From contig WNNJ02001540.1 in assembly GCA_012934845.2 (NCBI GenBank), positions 100,936 through 164,935 of the forward strand: DNA of 64,000 nt, written 5' to 3'. Every line of letters begins with the position of its first letter. Within the stretch, counting starts at the first letter, position 1. Origin of the DNA: Pomphorhynchus laevis. Lineage: Eukaryota > Acanthocephala > Palaeacanthocephala > Echinorhynchida > Pomphorhynchidae. A model generated the notes under the pieces. That model had not been told where the DNA came from, did no database searches, and was given only the letters and a program-made list of their open reading frames with translations. The translations under genes and the position numbers were made by a program. This document shows, in pieces, positions 45,679 through 57,600 of this stretch.

Positions 45679-45700
45679 CTACAATAAATACAATGTAAAA
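45679..45700 (-). promoter_or_regulatory. Splice acceptor immediately before the MPND ATG
   Basis: Minus-strand TTTACATTGTATTTATTGTAG directly precedes ATGTCGAC. It is pyrimidine-rich and ends in AG. It could accept a 5' UTR exon or a trans-spliced leader, which in some flatworms ends in AUG. Confidence 0.5.
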
Positions 45701-45888
45701 AGTCACATTCCATTTTAAAAATAAACTTTCATAATCTGTAGCTGATGATTGAACCGTTAAAAATCGAATATTAAGTAAGTATATTTTGTGTAAGTCATTA
45801 AGTAATGATAAACATAAAATATCGTTAAATTTGGATATTATGACTATAGTAAGTATAATGATCACAGACAAATAAATATTTAATCAAA

Positions 45889-46016
45889 TTTTAAGAGCAA
45901 ATTTCCGGTAACTAACTGTTACCATAGTCAGGCTTGACGATCTCTGACTTAAAGCATGCCGCTTGAGCCTGACTATGGCAACACTTAGTTACTGAAAGTT
46001 TGCTCTTGAAACTTAA
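45889..46016. mobile_element. Foldback (MITE-like) element
   Basis: Arm 1 (45889-45934, TTTTAAGAGCAAATTTCCGG ... ATAGTCAGGCT) and arm 2 (45966-46016, AGCCTGACTATGG ... GCTCTTGAAACTTAA) are inverted copies of about 46-50 bp, some 85 percent identical, around a spacer of about 31 bp. It is more GC-rich than its flanks, non-coding, and lies about 210 bp upstream of the MPND start. Flanking TTAAT on both sides could be a target duplication. Confidence 0.6.
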
Positions 46017-46019
46017 TTA

Positions 46020-46689
46020 AATAAGAATTTTGGTCTTGAATCAATATAAAAAATATCGATGGGATTATTTACACATATAGCAAGTATACCGTTCAAATAA
46101 GTGACATATAATTGATAGCTATATTTGGAGGTATCGATATTTGGGGTATCGTTAATAAAAAAGATTTTCTTAATATCGTATCGGTAATTCTAATATACTT
46201 ATATTAATTATTAACCAAATAAAATCTTAAGATTGAGATATTTACTTTTTAAAAAGTAAATATAAAAACTTAAACACAAACTTAAGTTATAAACAAGTCG
46301 TAAACTTGGTCATAAATTTACGAAAATTATAAAAAAAAAATTCTAGTTAAAAATTTAAATTTAGCCGATGGAGGGTAAAGGGCTTTTAGGTACTGAATCG
46401 TAATTAATGTAAGTGCCACTGTATACATTCATACCTTCATGACTGATATTTGTTACGAAAAAATAAGTTTAGGATTAAAGCATAGAGCAGTATAACATCT
46501 TTACATTTCACAAAAAATGAAATTATTTCTCTTAATGGTAATAATTATCCCATTTCTAAGAATTTCAAGGGAAATAAATACTGTAATTTTACAGTGTAGT
46601 CCCTAGGCCTCATTATAAATATATCCTCTGTGTCCAAGCTTTAAAAAATGATAATTTATTTAGAGTGACAAATACGCGCTTAGAAGACC
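46020..46689. other. AT-rich spacer
   Basis: No gene was recognised. Short direct repeats of GGTATCGATATTTGGGGTATCG lie near 46130, and there are runs of AAACTTAAAC. Confidence 0.4.
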
Positions 46690-48780
46690 ACGTCAGAAGG
46701 CAAATTAGAATTTGAATAGAATGAAAACGAATTAGTTAAAGAAAGTGACGGAAATTAATCGAAGATGATGGAGGTTAGTGGCGAAACGTTGGAGGCACCA
46801 GAAGAAACGGAGGCAAAGTTCAATGATCCGTTGAAGAGGTATGAAAAAAATTATGAGTTGGAAATGTTAAGGCAATACGCTTCCGATTTATTATGAAAGA
46901 GGATATGTCGTTTGAATAGTGGAGACGACGTGGAAGAACGGACATTAGCTGGCAAATAATTTCAGGCGAGAGGAGCTAAGACGATAAAAAAGCAGAAGCC
47001 GCAAGTAATAAAGTGCGTAGGAACCTGGATAACCAGAGAACTACTTGATCGCTGTGTCCGTGAGACAAAGTGCGAGTCATCAATATTAGGAAAGTGTAGA
47101 TAGGACAGATAGTAACAACATTAAAGACGAAAGGTAGCGATACGCAAACGAGATGCGACACAAATATTAATAATTGATCAAGATAAAAAATGTAGGACGG
47201 AATTTATGTTTGAAGCAGCGAAAACCCAAGTGGACACAATCAGCCGAGTTAATAATATTTAAGAAGTGGCAAAGATGTAGGCAACAACGTATTCTTGAAA
47301 GCTGGATAGCGATGTAAGATCGAAGCATGCAAGGAAGTAAATCAGTCTATGGATGCGATGTAGATAAAGGGGTAGGGACGAAGTGCGAACTTTGTCATGC
47401 ACAAAATGCTTGATGGAAATAAGATTGTCGAAGTAGAAACATACAGATATTAGGTTATCAACGATTGGAAGATGATCGAATTAATAGATAAAGTAGATGG
47501 AGTTATGTCTATATGATAAATAACTCACACGATTTTAAACTTTTCTGGATTAAGAGCTAGACAAATGGAGGAAATATGTTTGAAGATAGACATAAGGCAA
47601 TTTTAGTAGAAGTTGCGACATCATGAATAGAAAGATGATGCGCGTGATAGTATAGTCGGATAGCATCGCCATATTAAAGCATTCAAGTCGCAGATAATGG
47701 AGAAAGGAGAACAAGTATTCGCGAGTTGTAACATTCAAGTCGCTGACAATGGAAAGGAGAACAACGCCACATCGTTTCTTATCGCTGAATTAATGTAGAT
47801 CACTGAATAATTTTTGAAACGCGAGTTTAGTAAAGCGATTCGAGCAGAAAGCAGTTTGGAAAGGGGTATAAATTCAAGGGCACAAGGCAAAGGTTGACTT
47901 GATTTAACACAATACGCTCAAGGATGTTCGATAAGGTCGGAAGAAAAGGAATCGGATGCTATAAAGACCGAAGCCAATTATCAAAAGACGATTTATCAGA
48001 AGGCGTAAAATGACAGATTTCTAGTTCGTCGGAAAAAGTCGCTACGGATGGATGAGCTGAACATAATGGTGAAGAATATAGATGCAAGAAAATGAATGAA
48101 ATAAGATAGTAGAGATAATGAAAAAATATGAGTGCTAAGAAATGCGAGGACTGGTAACTTACATGTACAGAGTTAATAGTAGCCATTTTAGACTGAAGAT
48201 AAGGGATGCACACGTGAAGATCCATGGGATTAACATTCGAAGATCGAGAAAGAAAATAATTAAAGGCTTAAAGTAGACTTGTGATTTGGCGAAGATACGA
48301 GCTGTTTGCTAGAAAAGTTTACATTTACCAAGTAGAAAACAATGGTGGGATCATCGAAGATTTAAGAAATGAACATGACGACTAGAGATAGGAGTGTGAT
48401 CACATTGAAGACGAGGATACACTCCAAAAAATGGTGTAAAATGCGCTTAGAAATTCTACAGTCAGAGTCGAACCAAGGTGCACACAACTAGCGTGTAGGA
48501 AATTGAAACTTGTAATATACGTATGAGCTTATGGTGGAGAGCTTATCCTTGAAATGTATTGATATATTATCAGCTGTAAAATGAGTTATATGAGACAGAA
48601 GAAGATATTAGCAACAAAATTACATAAGCGCAATAAGAGTAAGATAATGGAGTTTCCAGTCGACTGGAAGTTGGAGAGGTACGAACAAAAATGCGCGGGA
48701 TAGTTATTTTAAGAGTGAAGAGAAAGTGAGCAGAAAAACTGGGATCCAAGATTTGAAAGGTAAGACGACAAAAATTTTTA
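46690..48780 (-). mobile_element. Ancient LINE relic (CR1/L2-like)
   Basis: The purine-rich plus strand hides a decayed minus-strand LINE. The clearest RT block, on the minus strand near 47960-47860, reads PIPFLPTLSNILERIVLNQV. This matches 'PISLLPTLSKIxERIVxNQ' of CR1/L2-type RTs. The frame at 47959-48225 ends in FTPSDKSSFDNWLRSL just before it. Other parts are too decayed to place. It resembles the relic at 1730-5225 in age and kind. Confidence 0.5.
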
Positions 48781-48815
48781 AAGATCTCTCGGTTGAGGAA
48801 AGATTGTTGCTTAAT

Positions 48816-48905
48816 AATTAAATCAGCTAACTGAGTCTACGTATTTAATATAATTATAAAATAAACAAAACATAATAATGCTAAATCAAATCATAATAAT
48901 GCTAA
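48816..48905 (-). mobile_element. Penelope-like terminal fragment, copy 8
   Basis: AATCAGCTAACTGAGTCTACG and the following AT-rich segment (ATAATGCTAAATCA repeated twice) are the reverse complement of the end of the terminal module. It abuts the start of the CR1-type LINE at 48905. Confidence 0.65.
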
Positions 48906-51900
48906 ATCGTGATAATCTAGCATTTAGAAGATCGAATGGAGATACTGATCTAATGACAAGAAATTTCCAAGTAGTTCGTGGGCGACCATTCGTGCGTTGG
49001 TGAGTTTGGAGAGTGCTTGGAAGGATTCCTTTTTACAATTAGGAAATCTAGCGCGCATTGATATCACATCCAACATTACTACTCAATTACCCTCTGCTTC
49101 TGGTATTAGTGTTGCCTATACTAATTTAAAGAGTATTTTACCAAAATTTGATGAACTTAAGGTATGGGTCATTTCAAATGAACCAGCGATCCCGGCTCTC
49201 ACTGAAACATGGCTGCATCGTGATATCTCCGATGGTTCAATTGCTATTATGGGATATAATTTGGTGAGAACTGATAGATATTCTCGGAAGGGTGGAGGTG
49301 TTGCGTTATATATTACGACATCCTTAAATATTACTTCCACTCGTAATTTTAAAAATAAACTGGGCACGTGTGAGTTTAGGTCCCTTAGGTATTGCCGTGT
49401 GATACAGGTCGCCGCAATCAGACGTATTGAATCATGAATTCTCTACACTAATTAGTCACTGTTCTGAGCTTGAAGAAATATCTACTATTTGGCGATTTTA
49501 ATATCCCCTCAGCTGGTCACATCGGGAATTATGGTTAGGATAGTAGTTTTTCCAAGTCAGATGTGGATTTGTGGAATTTTCTTACAAATGATATCATATT
49601 AGAGCAACATGTGCAGTCGCCCATTAGATTCGCGCAAAACTAGAAATCTTGTCTAGATTTGGTATTTTCCAAATTAATTACAAGTGTGGGTAATATGAGC
49701 TATCAGAGTCCTATTGGATTGAGCGATCATTGCATGATCTTATTCAATTATTTTCCTAGGTGTATGATCCCAAAAGTGGAAAATTTGACAATGTGGAAAA
49801 GATCTTGGCAACAAATTGATGAAGACTCATTATGAGATGCGGCACTAAGAACATCATTCGACTGTGCTAGTGAATACATTGAGGTAAGGTGGCATGTTAT
49901 TGAATCAGGTTTAGTAGCTCTTGCAGATAAGTTTGCACCACTCCGTAGAGTACCAAAAAGTAAAGCTAAATACCCTCATTGGTTTGACACTGAATTGCGA
50001 TATGCTCTCAAACATAGGAATCGTCTATTTGAACTAAGCCGTCGTCAGAATAATTTTAAAAAGCGGTATATAATGTTCCGTAATTTCGTCTGGTTCTGTT
50101 TTGATACAGAACCAAAAAAATTTTGGGCTTATGTGAAAGGATCCAGAGCTCTGCTACTAGCTATTTCATCTTTAAGAGACGGTAACACTCGATTGACATT
50201 GCCAGACAGCATGGCAGAAGTGTTTGCATCCGCTTTTGAGCTAACACCAGATGCTTTCTCTAGCAATATGTGGAGATGCAGCATCACAACAGGTAGAAAT
50301 TGGTTCTCCAGTTTTAACGATAACAGCATATGAGGTTTGTGTTGAATTGGCTAGGTTATCTAGATCATCAGCGGCAGGCCCAGATGATATTCACCCCCAA
50401 CTTCTTAAGTTACTTGCTCATGTTCTGACTGAGCCATTAGCCTCCATATATTGAGCTGAGCTTGCGCATCTTGAAGTTACCTGCTGCCTGGAAAAAAGCG
50501 ATTGTAGTACCAATTTATAAAAATGGTGAAAAAGATGATCCGAATAACTATAGGGCAATAAGTCTAACTAGTGTTGTATGCAAAGTGATTGAGCGCATAC
50601 TAAACAGACGCATATATGATCATTTGAGTTTGCTGAGAATTCTCAATAATGCACAGCATGGATTTCGCCCTCGGCGTTCATGTCTTACAAACTTATTACT
50701 TGTTCCTGAAGATTGGGTTAGGCATGTTGCTAACGGATACTGTATCGACGTAATATTTCTTGACTTTAGTCGGGATTTTGATAGGGTGCCCCACAAAATG
50801 CTAATTTCCACCCTTAAGTATTATAAAGTCAATCGCTCCATTATAAGCTGGATTTAAGATTTTCTTAAAGATAGATCCTTTGCTGTTCGTGTAGGTCAAT
50901 GTCTATCGTCTTATCGTCCTATCACCTCAGGAGTACCACAGGGATCAGTCTTAGGACCCTTTGTTGTTTATCATATTTATAAATCAGCTACTAGATTTAA
51001 TTGAGGATTGTAGTGTTTTAGCTTTTGCCGATGATGTAAAGGTATGGAAATTGATTAAAACCAACAAGGATCGAAATGACTTTCAAAATATCTTAAACAT
51101 TGTTTATCGATGGTCCTTAAACACTGGAATTGTATTGAATATTAAAATGTGTGCACATATGAGGTTAGGTCATAGCAATGTGAGTCAAGAATATTTTATT
51201 GACAATGAGTTTGTTGTTACCACGCAGTCCGTTCTGGATCTTGGTATAATTGTTCAAAACAATCTGAAAACACGTGCTAACACTTATAAGATTTGTAACG
51301 CAGCAAGAAGAATGACCTATATTGTCAAAAATTGCTGTAAAGATTTATCTCCTGTTCGTGTTGTGCGTTTGTTTATATAATGCTCTTATAAGACTGATAT
51401 TAGAATATGTGTCGCCAGTAATCTTTCCGTGTACGCGTACAGAACTTGATCAATTAGAGCGCATACTTCGACGGTTTACGAAATTATGTCCTCACGTACG
51501 ATATCTTCCCTATGAGATACGAATAAAAAGTTCGAATATGCCGACAGAGCGTGAAAGGTTCCTTCTTTTCGACCTTCTAGCTATGTATCGACTAATTAAC
51601 GAAGATAAAAATTTCCAGCAAATAGAGTTGAACTCAATGAACGGGATGGACGTAGAGGGCACTCGAAAGTACTAGTAGTACATGAGCACGGAAAATACCC
51701 TCGTCATTTCCTACTGTCCCATCGAGCGGTGAATGTTTGGAATCGTCTTTCAGTTGATGTCGTTGCGGTGCATACAATCAATGAATTTAAATCCAATATA
51801 TATATAGAGAGAGAGCTGGATTCGACATGAGAACGAGTGGTGTTTGCTGCAGTACCCATGGTTCTGATATATATACTGAATGATTTTTTTTGATTTTTTG

Positions 51901-51985
51901 TATTAATTTGTTTTTTTTGTGAGCGGTCAAAACAGCCTTATGGCTATGACCTGTAATAATAAATTGTTCAGAGCGTTTAAACATA
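48905..51985 (+). mobile_element. CR1-type LINE, heavily mutated
   Basis: The end of ORF1 (DLMTRNFQVVRGRPFVRW) is at 48945-49003. The endonuclease at 49005-49437 contains SVAYTNLKSILPKFDELKVW, ALTETWLHRDIS and RTDRYSRKGGGVALYI. Its later part is in broken frames (YWIERSLHDLIQL). The RT lies at 50460-51010: VVPIYKNGEKDDPNNYRAIS, NAQHGFRPRRSCLTNLL, IFLDFSRDFDRVPHKML, TSGVPQGSVLGP, then FADDVKVWKLIK. The last has FADD in the catalytic site. The C-terminal domain runs to 51675 and the 3' UTR to about 51985. At least ten stops or shifts are present. Confidence 0.85.
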
Positions 51986-52410
51986 GAGAGGAATATTTGA
52001 AGATCTTAAGGACTTAAGTGTAATAATTCAACGCTATTTTAAGACACAATTGAATAGTGAGCGCGCAAGGGTAAAAGCAACTAGGGCATTGTACTACATC
52101 AAAAATACATTTCTCAGACTATCACCTCCAATGCTTAGTATCTTATTTTCTTCACTAGTCAGTCTCATCTGGACTATTGCATTCCTATCGACTATGAGTC
52201 GGTACAGAAGAGAGGTTCAAGGATATGCTTTAGGTCAGGAACGTCCTGCCGCATGCGGCTGCGTGCGCTAGGGATAAGCTCGATTCGTGACAGATTCCTC
52301 TTTCTAGACTTGTCTTGCCTTTGGGCGATTGTAAACAAACTTGATGGATTTGTTTTTTATGTGAGCGGTCAAAACAGCCTTATGGCTATGAACTGTAATA
52401 ATACTGAGTG
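51986..52410 (+). mobile_element. CR1-type LINE, 5'-truncated 3' fragment
   Basis: The fragment holds C-terminal sequence FKTQLNSERARVKATRAL, FLRLSPPMLSILFSSLVS and the decayed MFIWTIAFLSTMSRYRRE-like part. It ends with the same 3' UTR as the preceding copy (GTGAGCGGTCAAAACAGCC, then TATGGCTATG and CTGTAATAATA). It is therefore a second, shorter insertion of the same family directly behind the first. Confidence 0.7.
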
Positions 52411-52954
52411 ACTCACTGAACATCTTGGTGAAAATATAAGATTGGATTTCCACTGAATGGCACTCAAATATATATCCTTGACAGATGGTGGATGTAAAGA
52501 CAATTAATAATCCATTTAGATTTGAGTGAAGAATGTGAATTTGCGAGTCTAACCTTTGTGCTTCGTAATTTCTCTCGAAACTTGGATTGATGTCAGTCCG
52601 ATTGTCCCTATTACAAAAGAAAAATATTTTCCTTAATTTATGATTTTCTGAAGTGTTAGAATGAGACGGAAATCTCCGAATTTATTAAGTTGTTTTAATT
52701 AACGAATTTGTTGATATTAAATTTATTAGATTTCAATATTTCAGCGATGTTTCTTGATAAGAACGAAGCAGTGAAATGCTTGTTATTTAGTACAAAATAG
52801 TGCTTTTCTTGTAAAATAACTTTAATGTCAGCAACACTATCTTAATTCAACTCTAATAATAAATAGGTTTAAATACTCTAACTTATAGGTTTTTAATTTT
52901 CAATTTTTTTAAGAAAAAATTATAATAAATGTTAATAAATATTACTAAATGTAA
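52411..52954. other. AT-rich spacer with one exon-like segment
   Basis: Minus strand 52607-52554 is open between an acceptor (TTTCTTTTGTAATAG) and a donor (AAAG|GTTAGACTC), encoding DNRTDINPSFERNYEAQR. It is only 54 nt, so chance is possible. Nothing else was recognised. Confidence 0.3.
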
Positions 52955-53110
52955 ATGTTGGGTCGAGGAATACAGATCAAAACCTGATAACATAGCAGTT
53001 CCTCCTGATGACATCTAATCCTTATTCTTATACATCGTATATTATTTATTAGTAAATTCATAAAAATTGACTTTTATTTTAAATTTCAATAATAAATTCT
53101 ATCCTTATAT
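52955..53110 (+). mobile_element. Penelope-like terminal module, copy 9 (partial)
   Basis: The inner part of the module is present: GTTGGGTCGAGGAATACAG, AAAACCTGATAACATAGCAG, CTCCTGATGACATCTAATCC and TTATTAGTAAATTCATAAAA. The upstream hairpin and the GGCCCC strand are missing. Confidence 0.75.
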
Positions 53111-53266
53111 AATTGACAAATTTCTGATATGTCGATAAATTTTAAAAATGTTAATTAACATTTAGATTAATACACAATTCAACCCGATGTGCCATTTTTA
53201 TTCGTTCATCAGATATTTTATTAGAAAATGTAGACATATAAACCATTAGTGGGTTTATAAATGTAA

Positions 53267-53302
53267 GCCCACTAAATGGGCGTACAGTCCCATTTAGTGG
53301 GC
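53267..53302. repeat. Perfect 14-bp hairpin
   Basis: GCCCACTAAATGGG (53267-53280), loop CGTACAGT, and its exact reverse complement (53289-53302). A third partial copy of the arm (CCATTAGTGGG) lies at about 53243-53253. Confidence 0.7.
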
Positions 53303-53439
53303 CTGTAAGTGGTTCTATTCACTAGAAAGGCCACTCTAAATAAATTCTATTCTATTCATTAATTAATCAATTTATACAGTACACATTAGTCTAATAAATT
53401 AAAAATTAAGTGATGATTGATATTGAATTACAGCTGGAT

Positions 53440-53570
53440 GATGTACGATAGATTAATGACGTATGATAAATTAATGACATACAATGTATTGATGACGTAG
53501 GATAGATTAATTACATACAATAGATTAATGATGTACGATAGATTAATGACTTACGATAGATTAAACAAGG
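53440..53570. repeat. Minisatellite, GATTAATGACGTACGATA units
   Basis: About seven tandem units of 18 bp with variable bases (GATGTACGATAGATTAAT and relatives). It lies between two Penelope-like modules. Confidence 0.65.
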
Positions 53571-53814
53571 TCATGCACATATGAAAAAATGGATATTTCT
53601 ATAATATAATAAAAATATATTGAATTATGATATCATATTATACTTTATATAATACAAATACTTCTGTATTAATATATGAAATATTAAAATTTGAAATTGG
53701 ATCAATATCATAATAATATATTATATAAATAATATAATATAATTAATATAATATATTAATATATTATAATTACAATTATTATGATCGAAATTTAAACGCC
53801 ATACTCATTTTTAG

Positions 53815-53950
53815 GAGACTTTGTGTTCGAGGATTTGTGAGCTTGCCGAAGAATTTACTAATCCACAGTATTCTTACTGAAATTTACAGTCTGGGTTTCG
53901 TACGCTTACTAGAGAATGGCAGTGTATTGATAAATGGCGATACAGAAAAT
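53815..53950 (+). CDS. Exon-like segment, unidentified host gene
   Basis: The acceptor-like ATACTCATTTTTAG is followed by 45 open codons that end in phase 0 at the donor-like AAT|GTAAAC. The peptide includes RLCVRGFVSLPKNLLIHSI, LTEIYSLGFVRLLENG and SVLINGDTEN. The minus strand is interrupted by stops over the same stretch. It is the only plus-strand exon candidate in this part of the window. The protein is not recognised. Confidence 0.4.
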
Positions 53951-54137
53951 GTAAACATTTAAACAATTAATCAATCCATCTAATAAATTAAAAATTAATT
54001 TGATTAATGTTGAATTACAATACTAAGACACATGTACCCCTTACTCTAACAAATACGCATCTCGAAAGATCAATAATGAAATCCGAATTAATTAGCTCTT
54101 AATGTCGAACACCGAAATTAGTGCAATCACACGCACC

Positions 54138-54340
54138 TGCCACAATTTATTAGTCAATTCATAAAAAGTGACTTTTATTACAAAATTTCAATTAAAAATA
54201 TTATCGTTATTTAAATATAAATTGAATAAAATCTTATATAATTATTTATTATTTGTCTCTATTTTTATTTATATACCGTATAAAATACGTAGACACAGTT
54301 AACTTATCTGATCTGTTTGACTGACAAGTTGTTATTGACC
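54138..54340 (+). mobile_element. Penelope-like terminal module, copy 10 (3' part)
   Basis: TTATTAGTCAATTCATAAAA, then GTGACTTTTATT, an AT-rich segment and ATACGTAGACACAGTTAAC. It matches the second half of the module. The structured first half is absent. Confidence 0.65.
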
Positions 54341-54439
54341 TGTAAACTTTGTTTTTCATGTAATATAACCTGTCAGAAATACTGGAACGGTGTATTATTG
54401 ATGCAATATGTTTTTTTCTTGTTATTTTACAATATACAA

Positions 54440-54617
54440 AACAAAAAATAGTAAAATATTATTTTATGCATTATCTTCTAATACTATTTTCTGTTTTATT
54501 TTTATAGTAACCTTTCTGTTTTACATATGTACTTATTAAATTATTTAAATGATTTTGAAGCAAACCAATATCGTTACAAATTGTTGCAATTCTAATAATT
54601 CCAATATTTAATCTATT
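54440..54617 (-). mobile_element. Penelope-like RT C-terminal piece (left part of a split copy)
   Basis: Minus-strand sequence IIRIATICNDIGLLQNHLNN and KGYYKNKTEN is the RT C-terminal region. It ends abruptly at about 54617, where the CR1-type LINE begins. The upstream part of the same RT resumes at 58080 on the same strand. Confidence 0.7.
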
Positions 54618-57600
54618 ATATATTATATTATATTATTATACATTCAACAACATACGAGCATTAGCTCAAATAGCTGGCTCACAATAAGTTCGTAAATAAA
54701 TTAAGTAGTTATTAAAATAAGGAAATGCAACACGAAACATTGCTTGATCCATTCGTAGTCTTCTTTTAAAAGTATTAAGTGAACTGCATCCAACGGTGTC
54801 TGCATCAAGGTTGTTCCAAAGCTCAACAATTCTTCTATCAAATTGCATCGCGCCCAATTTCTGTACCCTGTTTCTTCGAATAGTTAAAGAATGACCGCGA
54901 AGAACATTTGAACCACGTAGTTGAACCCTACTCCGAAGAGGGTGATGAGGACGTTGGAATAAATGTCAAACAAGGCACATATCCATGTACCGACGGGTGC
55001 ATGTGATGGTCTCAAGTCCTAGTGATCTCAGTCTGTCTTCATAAGGCAGCGACGCCAACGTTGGTGCTAGCTTTGTTGCCCTGCGAAGTACCCTCTCTGA
55101 TTTCTTATGTTCATGCACAGTACGTGGGTATACAACCGGAGCTGCATATAAAAGTCTACTCAATACATGTGCTAAAATCAGAGGCCGAAGAGCAGTCGGA
55201 TTAACGCGAACAAACGCGCGTCGAATCATACCTATCATTTTATTGGAGTTGGCACAAGCTTGATCAGTGTGCTTTTTAGTTGATAAATTAGAGGTAATCC
55301 ATACTCCTAAATCTTTGTAACTATCGACACTTTCCACAATACAGCCCTTATATGTGTAACAAGCTGATGTTAGTTGCTTGCGAGCATTACTAATAATACG
55401 CATGTGTTTGCATTTCGAAACATTTATCACAAGCTTGTTTGACGCCGCCCACAACTCCACATTATCTATGTCAGTTTGCAAATTATCAACATCCTCACAA
55501 TGAATGAATGGGCGGCGTCCATATTTTTAAGTCATCTGCATACAAACATGATCGAGAACGAATGCACCCAGGCAAATCGTTTACATAAATGCTGAATAAA
55601 AGCGGACCCAAAACTGAACCTTGAGGTACTCCAATATGACATTCTCTAGACACAGACAATGACCAATCGACAAGTACTCGAAAGCAACGATCACGAAGAA
55701 ATTCTCTAATCCAATCAACTATTATGTTTGGGAGTCCAGTATTGACAAGTTTCTGAAGAAGTAGACCATGATCTACTCTATCAAAAGCTTTAGAAAAGTC
55801 GAAGAATATAATGTCTGTATCGGTATAATGTGTCTTATTCGCTGTCCAATCAAGATGAGCATCAAGCAAATTTGAAACAGTTGAATAACCCTCCCGAAAT
55901 CCGTGCTGATTAGGGACTAAAATTTTTCCTACACGAAAAAACTCAACCATGTAGCGATGCACAAACCTCTCCAACACTCTACAGCAAATACAGGTAATGC
56001 TCACCGGCCTATAATTCTCGACGCAAGAGCGATCTCCCTTCTTGCGAAGAACAATTGACTGCTTCCACACATTAGGAAGAGATCTTTCTAAGATTGACTG
56101 GCGAAAAATAGCACAGAGAGGAACGCAAATTGAGCCTGCTAATCTGCACAGATAAACAGAAGGTAGTAAATCACAACCTCTTGAATTATTTGCTTTTAGA
56201 CGGCGTAATTCGGAATAGACTTTAGGTGGCGTTATCAAATTGTCAAGGTCTAACTCAAGACACGTGTCAGAGGATGTGTTCAGCACACTAGATTCCATAC
56301 AAAAAGTTTCATGTTCATTTGCGGGCTCTACTGAAGTGCAATAGTGTGCCGCAAACTCTTCAGCTAGGTCATTTGCAGAAATGTCATAGAAGTAGTGACA
56401 AATCGAAGAATCCACTGCTTTCCTACTTGATAGGTACTGAAAAACAACCTTTAAATCGTATTTACACTGGTTAGCTAATGCATTCTCAAATGCACACCGC
56501 TTCTTTCTCTTCAATAAATTGAATAAATTTCTTGCCTGTTTAAAAACATCATAACTACACTCCCCAACTTTGTAGCGATTGAAGATCAAATTACGAGTCC
56601 TCAATGTTGAACGTAACTCAGAATCGAACCAGGGAGAATCTTTTCGACGTGTCCTGCTTCTAAGTGGAGAGAATAAAATAAGCAGCGACTCTAAGGTTAT
56701 CTGAAAGTAATTCCACGCGCCGTGTACTCCAACAACAGCTGGATCTGGCCAGGAAGCTGTTGAAAGTATTGACTGAATTGCATCTGTTGGTTTTGAAAGC
56801 ATTAAACACTTGATTTTCACGCGGACCTCGAGTTTGTTCTTGAAACCTTAACCTAATGATCACTACGCAATGATCAGACATACCGATCGGGGCATCATAA
56901 CGGATAGCGTTAATAATCTCACTGTTCGAAGATAAACATACATCTAATAGAGATCTACTGTCACTAGCAAAACGAGTGCAATTTTGGACATGCTGAGTTA
57001 AACCACAATAGATGATACACTCCAGAAGGTCACAGGAAGCATGGTCACAAATAGGAAAAGCCGAATACGAATTCCAATCAACCGAAGGCATATTCAAGTC
57101 ACCAAGTATTAAAACATTGGAGGTACCTTTAGAATAAAGTTCTACTTCCCCAATCAGTTTATCTGTGGCGGTCAAGGGTGAACGATATACTACCCCCATA
57201 ACAAGCGGAGCGGTATGCATGAATTTTACCCGACACCACAAACTTTCGATTTTATCAGAAGAAGTGCTAAGAATAGTTACCTTCACATCGTTGCTCACAT
57301 AAAGAATAACACCTCCACCTCTTGCACTTTTACGATCACTGCGGAAAACCAGATAACCAGGGATGGAGACTTCATTATCAACAATATCACCATATAGCCA
57401 TGATTCTGTGATAGCAAGTAATTTAGGATGAATTAACTGAACTCTTTATCTCAGTTCATCTATCTTCGATATAAGACTGCGAACATTACAATGGAGTATT
57501 TCACAATGCCCCAACATACCTCTGGGAGTATTCATATCAACCCTTACACATCCTAATAACCCGGACGCTAAACCATTTAGACTCTGATAGGCAGAGTAGA

